A stretch of DNA of 64,000 nt from an uncultured Bacteroidales bacterium (GTDB taxonomy: Bacteria; Bacteroidota; Bacteroidia; Bacteroidales; UBA932). The notes beneath the pieces are model-generated. The model saw only the letters and a program-made list of their open reading frames with translations. It was not told the DNA's origin and ran no database searches. The position numbers were made by a program, and so were the translations under genes. Positions 34,841 through 42,223 of this stretch are shown piece after piece (position 1 is the stretch's first letter; the number at the start of each line of letters is the position of its first letter). The DNA is taken from positions 1 through 64,000 of the forward strand of contig CALURT010000016.1 in the NCBI GenBank assembly GCA_944323245.1, written 5' to 3'.

Positions 34841-35119
34841 ATGAATACAATTGAACAAATCAAGGCATTGGAACACCGCCAGCATGAACTGAAGGCGACC
34901 ATGCAGAAGTCGGACGAACACGCACTGAAATGCGCCAAGTCCGGACTGAACTTCAAAAAGACCTACCCGGACGACTGGGCAGCATACGAAGCCGCCCGGG
35001 TGGAGTACAATGAGAACGAGACCGCCCTTGCCGCCCTGTACGGGCAACTTGAAGCCGAAAGGCAGGCAGAGGAATCCGCACAGGCGGAGATGACGGCGGC
35101 AACGGGGATGGAGGGATAG
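34841..35119 (+). CDS. Coiled-coil protein of the lysis/tail block
   Basis: This 92-residue helical protein (EQIKALEHRQHELKATMQKS; ETALAALYGQLEAERQAEES) lies between tail protein copy 1 and the holin gene. Possibly a chaperone or trimerisation partner. No family recognised. Confidence 0.6.
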   Translation: MNTIEQIKALEHRQHELKATMQKSDEHALKCAKSGLNFKKTYPDDWAAYEAARVEYNENETALAALYGQLEAERQAEESAQAEMTAATGMEG

Positions 35120-35124
35120 CGGCG

Positions 35125-35601
35125 ATGGAACTCATAGAAACCTACCTCGGCCACGATGTGAGCCGTGGCCTTACAATCATCTTCGTGTGCTGCATTCTCG
35201 TCATTGCCGCAGCCCTGCTCGATATGTGGACAGGGGTGGATGCAGCCCGGGCAAACAAGGAAAAGATACGCAGCCACTCCCTCCGCAAGACCGTGCGCAA
35301 GGTCATAGACTACTTGCGGATAGTGGTGTTCGGCTGCCTTATCGATATTCTCGGGCTGTTCTTCCCATGGTACGACATCCCGTATGCGTGTGCGATAGTC
35401 ACGCTCGGGGTCATCCTCATCGAGGGGAAGAGCGTCATCGAGAACCTGAAGAAGAAGCGGAGCAGCGCCGCCCAGATAGTGGACATCGTCGGCCGGATAA
35501 TAGAGTGCGCTGACGAAAAGGATGCAAGGAAACTTATCGGGATAATCAAGGGCGAGCCCATAAAAGAGGAAAGCCATGAAGACAAGCAGCAAAGGAATTG
35601 A
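35125..35601 (+). CDS. Phage holin
   Basis: The protein has 158 residues. The first transmembrane helix at 15-35 (LTIIFVCCILVIAAALLDMW) ends in DMWTGVDAA, typical of the toxin-secretion/phage-lysis holin family. Two further hydrophobic spans lie at 64-82 and 86-102, followed by a basic, charged C-terminus. It permeabilises the inner membrane so that lysozyme can reach peptidoglycan. The end overlaps the lysozyme gene by 26 bases. Confidence 0.85.
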   Translation: MELIETYLGHDVSRGLTIIFVCCILVIAAALLDMWTGVDAARANKEKIRSHSLRKTVRKVIDYLRIVVFGCLIDILGLFFPWYDIPYACAIVTLGVILIEGKSVIENLKKKRSSAAQIVDIVGRIIECADEKDARKLIGIIKGEPIKEESHEDKQQRN

Positions 35602-36022
35602 TTTCATCGAGTCATTCGAGACTCTGCAATTGAAGGCATACAAGGCGGTGCAGACTGAGCAGTATTACACGATAGGCTACGGCCATTACGGGCCTGATGT
35701 CGAGCCGGACAGTACGGTAACGGAGAAAGAGGCGGAACAGCTGCTGAAGGAAGATCTTGCCGACGTGGAGCGTGCCGTGAGCAATGCCACGGCGGGCTGG
35801 AATCTGAACCAAAACCAGTTCGATGCCCTTGTGAGCTTCACGTTCAACGTCGGTATCCGGGCTTTCAGAAACTCGACGCTTCTGAAGCTCATCAAGCGCA
35901 CCACACCGGAGAATGTCATCCGGGCGGAGTTCATGAAGTGGAAGTACTCCGGCGGCAGGGTGTTGGCAGGTCTTGAACGGCGCAGGCGTGCGGAAGCGGA
36001 CCTGTATTTCAGTAAGGAATAA
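35576..36022 (+). CDS. GH24 lysozyme (endolysin)
   Basis: The protein has 148 residues. ETLQLKAYKA and YYTIGYGH align with the T4 lysozyme active-site region, placing the catalytic Glu at E15 and Thr at T32. The position of Asp20 in T4 lysozyme is Ala24 here, while many relatives have Asp or Cys. FDALVSFTFNVG (about 82-93) and AGLERRRRAEADLY (about 131-144) are further family marks. It degrades peptidoglycan after holin opening. No signal peptide is seen. Confidence 0.85.
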   Translation: MKTSSKGIDFIESFETLQLKAYKAVQTEQYYTIGYGHYGPDVEPDSTVTEKEAEQLLKEDLADVERAVSNATAGWNLNQNQFDALVSFTFNVGIRAFRNSTLLKLIKRTTPENVIRAEFMKWKYSGGRVLAGLERRRRAEADLYFSKE

Positions 36023-36052
36023 GAAATAATGAATAATCAAAATCGACCAATC

Positions 36053-37356
36053 ATGGAAACAAAAATCAACAATGAGATAATATCCGTCGGGGGGGGGGTA
36101 AAAGCGAGGTACTCCTTGATGAAGCGACCAACGAGGTAAGCATCGACGGGGTGAACGTGGTGACGGACAATCCGGGCGTCGGGGACATCCTCTGTTATGA
36201 CGAAAACAGGAAGTATAAGTTTATCCAGCTGGACACGTTCCGGGCTGGGACATTCCCGGCTGCGTGGGAGACATTGGGAGTGGTCGTGCTCCGCAAAGGT
36301 AATACGGTCACCGTCTGCTCGAAACACAATGAAAGCAAGAAGTTCATGGAAGTATTCCCGTACATAGTAACCGGTCAAGTGCTCGACGGGGCGGAACACA
36401 CCGCCACTCTGAAGCTGCACGGCTCTGAGATGTTCGAGTTCAAGTACACGGCAAATTCTGATGCTGAGTTCGTCGAGGCGTTGCAGGGATTCCTGACCGA
36501 GCATAGTTTCACGGACTGGAGTGCCTACAATATGGACGGGAATGTCATCCTGCAGTACGACAATTACACCAGCTCGGAATACCTGTCTGCAAGCATCACG
36601 CAGGCGACGGGAATAACTCTAAAAGCGGAATGCGAGATGGATATGCCGCTTGTGCCGACGGCAAAAAGGAAATGCGGCATATCCGGCTACCCAGTCTGGA
36701 ATATCGGAAAGGCGAAAGAGTATTTCATGGAAGATAACCAAAACACGTCCTTCAATCCGGACTCCGACTTGGATACAATGCCGGTTTTCCCGATCTGCTG
36801 GCATGCATTCGCAGGAACAAGCCAATACCAAAGCGACCACTGCCTGTGGCTTCGTCAGAAGTACTGCAAAGATCCGTTACATCCGAAGATAGAGGAATGG
36901 GAATCATATATTGCCGACCTCGCCCCGGTAAGTCCTGCGATGACAGGAGGATTTGCCCCGGAATGGAGAGGACGGGAAACTTTTGACAGGATAAAAAACG
37001 TGACCTATACAGCTGCCGATGGCTCACAGAAACCCCTATATCCGGGAGCTGTCTATTGTTCTGAATACTTTGACGGGGAAGGTTATATGTCCACAGGCTA
37101 CGACTACTATGAGATGCTAAAAAGCATCACATACGGTCTTGCAGGAGTGACGAGGGACAAGTCTGACCCTATAAACCGTAGTTTGGCAGCAATAGGCGGG
37201 AGTTCAGTCGGTGCGAACGGTATGTATTGGACTTGTGACAGGTTCAACTATAGCGGAGCCTTTAATTTCAACAATATGGGCTACATAGGGGTAAGCGTGT
37301 TTTATAGTGCACGTACCTGCGTCCCGCTTGCCCGCATCGATTTGCCTGTGGATTGA
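36053..37356 (+). CDS. Lectin-like tail protein, copy 2, phase-variable and OFF
   Basis: ATG 36053 begins METKINNEIISVGGG; with the present G10 (36089-36098) the frame closes at TAA 36137-36139 after 28 codons. The long body is open from 36076 to 37356 in another frame and has excellent coding character (GKSEVLLDEATNEVSIDGVN directly after the Gs). A tract of 8 or 11 Gs would join them into about 434 residues. The body shares its first ~150 residues with copies 1 and 3. The C-terminus diverges and ends CVPLARIDLPVD. A GTG at 36151 could serve as an internal start. Confidence 0.75.
36089..36098 (+). repeat. G10 tract at the start of tail protein copy 2
   Basis: Ten Gs lie at codons 13-16, preceded by GTC and followed by TAAAAGCGAG as in copy 3. 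At length 10 the start codon is out of frame with the body. Confidence 0.9.
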
Positions 37357-37402
37357 TGCGGATTTAATGACATTTGAAAACCATTTACAAGAATAAAAAA
37401 CA

Positions 37403-37894
37403 ATGAAAAGGAATATCATATACAGCATCATCGCTTTCCTGCTCCTGACTTCCTGCGGGGCGGGAAAGCATCTGCCGACGCAGACTGAGCAGAGGGACAG
37501 TGTCCGGGTGGAAGTCCGGAAGGAGACAAAATACATCAAGGATACCGTCTTCCTGACAGTCCCGGCGCAGTCAGCCGAGAACACAACGCGTGACACATCG
37601 TCACACCTTGAGACCGACTATGCGGAATCCGATGCCCGGATAGCCCCGGACGGCACGCTGCACCATACCCTGCGGAACAAGGAACAGGAAAAGCCGGTAC
37701 CGGTGGACGTCCCGGTGACGCAGAAGGACAGCATCGTCTACCGGGACAAGTTCATATACGAGACCGTCGAGGTCGAACGTGAACTCACAGGCTGGCAGAA
37801 ATGGCAGCTGCGAAGCTTTTGGATATTATTATCAGGTTTGGCGATATTCGTTCTCAGGAAGCCGCTGCTGGCACTTATCCGGCGGTTTATCTGA
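37403..37894 (+). CDS. Putative unimolecular spanin lipoprotein
   Basis: The protein has 163 residues. An N-terminal lipoprotein signal with lipobox LLTSC (Cys18) is followed by a charged periplasmic stretch (30-130) and a single C-terminal transmembrane helix near 139-158 (WILLSGLAIFVLRKPLLALI). Outer-membrane lipid anchor plus inner-membrane helix is the topology of u-spanins such as phage T1 gp11, which fuse the two membranes at the end of lysis. It lies one gene after the lysozyme. The family is inferred from topology only. Confidence 0.6.
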   Translation: MKRNIIYSIIAFLLLTSCGAGKHLPTQTEQRDSVRVEVRKETKYIKDTVFLTVPAQSAENTTRDTSSHLETDYAESDARIAPDGTLHHTLRNKEQEKPVPVDVPVTQKDSIVYRDKFIYETVEVERELTGWQKWQLRSFWILLSGLAIFVLRKPLLALIRRFI

Positions 37895-37926
37895 CAACGA
37901 TTATATAATCAATAAAATCAAACAAT

Positions 37927-39238
37927 ATGGAAACAAAAATCAACGAGAAAATTTTCGTCGGGGGGGGGTAAAAGCGAGGTACTCCTTGACGAAGCGACCA
38001 ACGAGGTAAGCATCGACGGGGTGAACGTGGTGACGAACAATCCGGGCATCGGCGACATCCTGTGCTATGATGAAAACAGAAAATACCGGTTCATCCAGCT
38101 GGACACGTTCCTGGCAGGTACATTCCCGTCGGCATGGGAAACCCTCGGAGTGGTGGTACTCCGGAAAGGCAATCAGGTAACGGTGTGCTCGAAGCATAAC
38201 GAAAGCAAGAAGTTTATGGAAGTATTCCCGTACATAGTAACCGGTCAAGTGCTCGACGGGGCGGAACACACCGCCACGCTGAAGCTCCATGGTTCTGAGA
38301 CGTTCGAGTTCAAGTACACCGCCAGCACTGACGAGGAGTTTGTCGAGGCGTTGCAGGAATTCCTGACTGAGCACGACTTCACGGACTGGTCAGCGTACTT
38401 GATGGATGGCAAGGTAATCCTCCAGTACGACAACTACACCAGCTCGGAATACGCCGATGAGGGCATAACGTGGGCGACAGGCTTGACCTTGACGGCTAAA
38501 CAAGATGTGGATTTCCCTGAAAAAGTCTCCTCTTTCTTGCGCCAATATAGAGACTTTGGTAATCCTATCTGGAATCTCGGCCGAGCAAAGGAATATTATT
38601 ATAACGACCTCGAAAACTCACAGTATAACCCTACGACGGAAGTAACACAAATGCGAACTCTTCCTGTCTGTTGGCCGGCTTTCTGCGGGACTTCACAATA
38701 TCGGGAAAAGGATTACTGTCTGTGGCTACGGCAAAAGTATTGTTCAGACCCGGACAATCCGAAGATAGAGGAGTGGAGTAAATATCTTGAAGATTTGACA
38801 TTCTCTATACCGTGTATGGTCGGGATGGCTTCACGAAGGTCGGGAGAGATACAGCTAAGCGCAGCCGAACGTCTAAAGAATATTACCTACAAGGCGGCGG
38901 ATAGCACATTCAGGAAGTTGTATCCTGCTTTTGCTTATTGTGATGAATTTTTAGAAGGTAAAGGTCGACTTCCGATTCCGTCGGAGTTTTTTGAAGCATT
39001 CGGAAATGTGACATACGGACTGGATGGCGTGACAAGGAGTAAGGCTGATCCTATAAATCGTAGCCTTTATGCCATAGGCGGAAGCGCAATCAGCTGTGCC
39101 AATAATTTTTTCGTTGCGGTAAAAAATGTAAAGGGTACAATATGGATTGCAATTAATATCGCTTTCTTGGCGGGTTCATCCGCTTACGCAATTGTGACAG
39201 CTCTTCCTGTCGCCCGCATCGAGTTGCCTATGGATTAA
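37927..39238 (+). CDS. Lectin-like tail protein, copy 3, phase-variable and OFF
   Basis: ATG 37927 begins METKINEKIFVGGG and meets TAA directly after the G9 tract (stop 37969-37971). The downstream body (SEVLLDEATNEVSIDGVNVV and on) is open to 39238 in a different frame. Tracts of 8 or 11 Gs would join start and body into about 437 residues. The first ~150 body residues match copies 1 and 2. The C-terminus is distinct (GKGRLPIPSEFFEAFGNVTY) and ends PVARIELPMD. The next in-frame start-like codon is at 38021, inside the conserved domain. Confidence 0.75.
37960..37968 (+). repeat. G9 tract at the start of tail protein copy 3
   Basis: Nine Gs sit between GTC and TAAAAGCGAG. At this length the reading frame ends immediately at TAA. 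Confidence 0.9.
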
Positions 39239-39261
39239 ATCAAAAAGCTATGATATAATCA

Positions 39262-39386
39262 TGATAAAAAGCCCCGGCTTCTATAAGTAGAGATCTCACC
39301 CACATACTTACACAAATGCGACAGAACCGCATGACCGGGGCTGAACCCCTGAGATGGTTCTGTCGCATTTATATGTAGGTGAGATT
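39262..39386 (-). ncRNA. Candidate structured small RNA
   Basis: A leftward -7 box TATATTTGC (39399-39391) would start a transcript near 39385. The RNA forms a long hairpin: ATCTCACC.ACATA and AAATGCGACAGAACC pair with the complementary strand at about 39291-39325, with a GGGG/CCCC tip. It ends in AGCCGGGGC followed by TTTTT at 39270-39266. The 3' CCGGGGCT can also pair with AGCCCCGG in the apical part. No start codon with a sensible frame is seen. It could act on the adjacent tail genes or be a bidirectional terminator. Confidence 0.55.
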
Positions 39387-39413
39387 GATTGCAAATATAG
39401 GTATTTTTAATTA

Positions 39414-39656
39414 ATGAAAATAATAGAAGTCCTACGGTTTAACCGGGAATTGCTTGAAAGATTGATAAGGATAGGAATCAGGCTTGATGATGTAAAGTAT
39501 ATTGACATGTTTTATGAATATACGACGCTGAAATCCCGTGGAGAAAAAGTAACATACATCGTGGCAGCTTTGGCAAGTCGTTATTCAGTTAGTGAGCGGA
39601 AAGTGTATAATTTACTTCACTATTTTCAAAGCGACTGCAAATTCGATGCAGTATAA
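39414..39656 (+). CDS. Small HTH-like protein
   Basis: The protein has 80 residues. The end (VAALASRYSVSERKVYNLLH) resembles a helix-turn-helix of the Mor or wHTH type. It sits in an AT-rich stretch with the methylase, starting 28 bases from the divergent candidate small RNA. Its stop is immediately followed by the G8 tract. A regulatory role is plausible but unproven. Confidence 0.6.
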   Translation: MKIIEVLRFNRELLERLIRIGIRLDDVKYIDMFYEYTTLKSRGEKVTYIVAALASRYSVSERKVYNLLHYFQSDCKFDAV

Positions 39657-39658
39657 TC

Positions 39659-39666
39659 GGGGGGGG
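39659..39666 (+). repeat. G8 tract upstream of the adenine methylase
   Basis: Eight Gs follow AATC, two bases after the previous stop codon and about 30 bases before the methylase -7 box TACATTTG near 39696-39703. Its place suggests an influence on promoter spacing rather than frame. Confidence 0.8.
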
Positions 39667-39716
39667 TAAATTATGTAATGGTTACCAAACCATTATACAT
39701 TTGCACAAAAAAGAAA

Positions 39717-40541
39717 ATGTGTAAAAATATATACAATGCAGCACCATTGCCGTTCATGGGTCAGAAAAGACGCTTTATAAAAGATTTTAAGAATGTGCTC
39801 AAGCAGATTGATGACATTACTACCATTGTAGATTTGTTCGGTGGAAGTGGTATTCTTTCTCATGTGGCGAAGTGTGAAAGGCCGGATCTTCGAGTCGTGT
39901 ACAATGATTATGATTTTTATTGTAAGCGGTTGGACAATGTAGCCGTTACTAATGAGATATTGTCAGTTGTCAGATCTCTTGTGGCGAATGTTCCTAAAGG
40001 CAAGAAAATTCCGAATGAAATAAGATATTGCATACTTGATCTTGTACGGCAATATGAAATCGCCGGTTTTGTGGATTATATCACATTAAGCTCATCTCTG
40101 CTCTTCAGCGGCAAATATGCTACGAATTATGATGAACTTTCAAAGCATACGATGTATAATGTGATGAGACGGGCCGATTATGATGTTGACGGTTATTTGG
40201 ATGGTTTGGAAATTGCCCATTGTGATTATCGGGAGCTTTTTCCCAGATTCCCAAATAAAGAAAAGACCTTATTTCTCATAGATCCACCATACCTATCCAC
40301 AGAAGTGGGTTCCTATCTATGTTATTGGAAACTGTCTGACTACCTTGATGTGTTAAAATTACTTCAAGGAACGCGGTTCATATATTTTACAAGCAGTAAG
40401 TCTCAGATAGTCGAATTATGTAATTGGTTATCAGAAAATGGCGATTTGTGTAAAATATTGAAAGGAACAGCATTATTTACACAAGAAAATGTGATAAACT
40501 ACAACGCTGGTTTTACAGATATGATGCTGGTAAAAGTATAA
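39717..40541 (+). CDS. D12-class DNA N6-adenine methyltransferase
   Basis: The protein has 274 residues. The AdoMet site is formed by PLPFMGQKRRF near the N-terminus and motif I DLFGGSG; the catalytic motif IV is DPPYLS (in FLIDPPYLSTE, about 182-192). These mark Dam-like D12 methylases. An upstream ATG at 39678 is possible, but the -7 box near 39696 lies inside that extension, so ATG 39717 is chosen. Likely roles are protection of phage DNA from host restriction or regulation by methylation. The recognition sequence cannot be read from the protein. Confidence 0.85.
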   Translation: MCKNIYNAAPLPFMGQKRRFIKDFKNVLKQIDDITTIVDLFGGSGILSHVAKCERPDLRVVYNDYDFYCKRLDNVAVTNEILSVVRSLVANVPKGKKIPNEIRYCILDLVRQYEIAGFVDYITLSSSLLFSGKYATNYDELSKHTMYNVMRRADYDVDGYLDGLEIAHCDYRELFPRFPNKEKTLFLIDPPYLSTEVGSYLCYWKLSDYLDVLKLLQGTRFIYFTSSKSQIVELCNWLSENGDLCKILKGTALFTQENVINYNAGFTDMMLVKV

Positions 40542-40595
40542 CTTTGTAAAAGTATTCAAATAGCGTTAAATGAGCGCGACATTCACGGGCCGCCC

Positions 40596-41756
40596 TTATT
40601 TGATCAGCCTGACTTTCTGCAGGGCTTCCACAGCCTTGTTCTGATGATGCCCCATATATATGGCAGTCATCGCCACGCTGCTGTGGTCCGCCTGCTGCTG
40701 GACGATCGATATAGGGATTCCGGCTTCTGTCATATTTGTGATCCCCGTGTCTTTCAAAGAGTAAAACTGCAGTTCCTGAGGAAAACCGCAGGCTGGTCTG
40801 ACATATTCACTCCAGTATTTGGCCAATTTTCGGCTGCACAGTCTCTTTTTTCCGGATTTGAAATCATATCCTCCATTGTCACTGAACACAAAGTCTTCCG
40901 GTGCTCCCTTACGCAAATTCCGGAGATACGGCAAAGCATCTTCAGGAATCGTCCTGTATGAGTTATGGTCGTTTTTCGCTATTTCGGCCCGCACGTATAT
41001 GGAAGCATTTCCGCCTTCGAGATCCATGTCTTTCCATTTCAAAAGGGCTATTTCTTTCGGACGCATCAGACATCCGTAACAGAGTATGCACATTGCCAGA
41101 TATTCCGGATTTGTCTTTCCCAGGTAGTCAAACAATGTTCTTAACTCTTCATCAGTGAATATACGCCTTGTCTTGACGGTAAGTCTTTTCGGTTTCTTCT
41201 TAAAGCCGTCGAAAACATTTTCTGCTACATATCCTTTTTCTGCCAGCCATGTAAAAAGAGATCGATAAAAAGCCACGTAATTATTGAAAGTCTTTGCAGA
41301 GATCCTGGTATCTTTCTCGACATCATCGATAAAGGCCAGCGCAACGTTTTTCGTAAAGTCGCAGGCATTCATTTCGCCATATCCGTTAGCTAAAAGCCAT
41401 CCTTTCAGTATTCTTACATACGATTTGTAGCTTCGGAGGGAATTTTCTTCCAGTTCTTTTGATTTCACTGCTATGAATGTGTCTATCGCCTCAAAGAATC
41501 CTGTATAGGCTCTCGGCGCAGCGCTTTCTGTAGCAGGATTCCATCCCAAGGCTAATTTGGTGTCGATGTGTGCCATTATGATTTTTGCAGCCTTGCGCAT
41601 TTCGGTCTTTGTGTCAAACCGATTCATTTTTATCCGGTACCTTTTCATTTTTCCGGTATCGGGATTGCGCACACTATAATGAATGTAGTTGATTTTGCCT
41701 TCAGAGAGCTTTGCAGGCAGATAATTTACGTAAGGGGTTGGTTTGAAAAACATCAT
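40596..41756 (-). CDS. Tyrosine integrase (body; frame open into the tRNA)
   Basis: From ATG 41756 the product has 386 residues: an N-terminal arm-binding domain (FFKPTPYVNYLPAKLSEGKI), a SAM-like core-binding domain (SLRSYKSYVRILKGWLLANG) and a catalytic domain with Arg in GCLMRPKEIALLKW, the box YSLKDTGITNM, His in QADHSS and the nucleophile Tyr in AIYMGH. Upstream of ATG 41756 the same frame stays open for 69 more codons through attR and tRNA-Ser, with integrase-like sequence (NGTKPGHSFSSLYDALTEL). The native N-terminus is therefore probably longer and is restored when the prophage ends join. Confidence 0.9.
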   Translation of the reverse strand: MMFFKPTPYVNYLPAKLSEGKINYIHYSVRNPDTGKMKRYRIKMNRFDTKTEMRKAAKIIMAHIDTKLALGWNPATESAAPRAYTGFFEAIDTFIAVKSKELEENSLRSYKSYVRILKGWLLANGYGEMNACDFTKNVALAFIDDVEKDTRISAKTFNNYVAFYRSLFTWLAEKGYVAENVFDGFKKKPKRLTVKTRRIFTDEELRTLFDYLGKTNPEYLAMCILCYGCLMRPKEIALLKWKDMDLEGGNASIYVRAEIAKNDHNSYRTIPEDALPYLRNLRKGAPEDFVFSDNGGYDFKSGKKRLCSRKLAKYWSEYVRPACGFPQELQFYSLKDTGITNMTEAGIPISIVQQQADHSSVAMTAIYMGHHQNKAVEALQKVRLIK

Positions 41757-41837
41757 TTTTTTTTCTTTGCACAACTCCGTCAAGGCGTCATACAAAGAAG
41801 AAAAACTATGTCCCGGTTTTGTCCCGTTTTTTAAGTA

Positions 41838-41867
41838 AAAATCCTCTAAATTTCTAATATTTAGAGG
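41838..41867 (-). terminator. Terminator-like hairpin inside the integrase 5' extension
   Basis: CCTCTAAA (41843-41850) and TTTAGAGG (41860-41867) pair. Read leftward the stem is followed by ATTTTTACTT. It would stop read-through from tRNA-Ser into the integrase yet lies within the extended open frame. Confidence 0.65.
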
Positions 41868-41879
41868 ATTAGGAGCGTT

Positions 41880-41969
41880 TGGCGGAGAGACAGGGATTCG
41901 AACCCTGGGAACAGTTGCCCGTTCACCGCATTTCGAGTGCGGCCCGATCGACCACTCCGGCATCTCTCC
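41880..41969 (-). tRNA. tRNA-Ser(CGA)
   Basis: The 90-nt gene has acceptor GGAGAGA/TCTCTCC, an anticodon loop CTCGAAA (anticodon CGA), a long variable arm as in type II tRNAs, T-loop TTCGAAT and encoded CCA. It is the integration target of the prophage. Confidence 0.95.
41882..41896. other. Right attachment core (attR)
   Basis: The 15 bases identical to 65-79 lie within the T-arm/acceptor end of tRNA-Ser, leaving the tRNA intact after recombination. Confidence 0.8.
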
Positions 41970-42026
41970 AATATGTTTGAAATATAAAAAATCCTTGTTA
42001 ATCAGTAGATTTCAAGGATTTTCGTG

Positions 42027-42101
42027 GGTGCCCAGTCGGATTCGAACCGACGACATTCAGAACCACAATCTGACGCTCTAACCAACTGAACTATGGGCAC
42101 C
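42027..42101 (-). tRNA. tRNA-His(GTG)
   Basis: The 75-nt cloverleaf has anticodon GTG (loop TTGTGGT), an eight-pair acceptor GGTGCCCA with the extra G-1:C73 pair expected of tRNA-His, and T-loop TTCGAAT. CCA is not encoded. It lies upstream of tRNA-Ser on the same strand, so the two are probably cotranscribed. Confidence 0.93.
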
Positions 42102-42154
42102 ATGATATTTTTGTGGAGTGCAAAGATGATAATATTTTTTCACTTGACCAAATA

Positions 42155-42185
42155 TTTTTGCAATAAAAAATTTGACTATCTTTGC
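42155..42185 (+). promoter_or_regulatory. Promoter of the carboxylase-like gene
   Basis: TTTTTG at 42155-42160 and the -7 box TATCTTTGC at 42177-42185 have the spacing of Bacteroidetes promoters. Start codon 42224 lies about 38 bases downstream. Confidence 0.7.
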
Positions 42186-42223
42186 ATGATTTAATAGCTG
42201 AAAAGTAAATCAATATCATTAAC

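Larger units (their letters stand above)
65..41896. mobile_element. Complete-looking siphovirus-type prophage in tRNA-Ser
   Basis: The element is bounded by a 15-bp direct repeat (65-79 and 41882-41896) that matches the 3' end of tRNA-Ser(CGA). Inside are integrase, repressor, replication, head, terminase, portal, tape measure, tail fibre and lysis genes, all with intact reading frames apart from two poly-G-interrupted tail genes. The intact tRNA is on the integrase side, as is usual for tyrosine integrases using tRNA genes. Its size of about 42 kb is normal for a temperate siphovirus. The left boundary is less certain because a second integrase-like frame lies immediately left of the core. 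Confidence 0.9.

Noticed and set aside
33501..39238. Diversity-generating retroelement
   Set aside because: The lectin-like C-termini recall variable proteins of such elements, but no reverse transcriptase gene or template repeat is visible in the prophage, and the switching signature is homopolymeric.
41757..41963. Integrase start inside tRNA-Ser (ATG 41963)
   Set aside because: The first codons are the tRNA itself. The frame is open only because the attachment core is in frame; the native upstream start is probably at the other prophage end.
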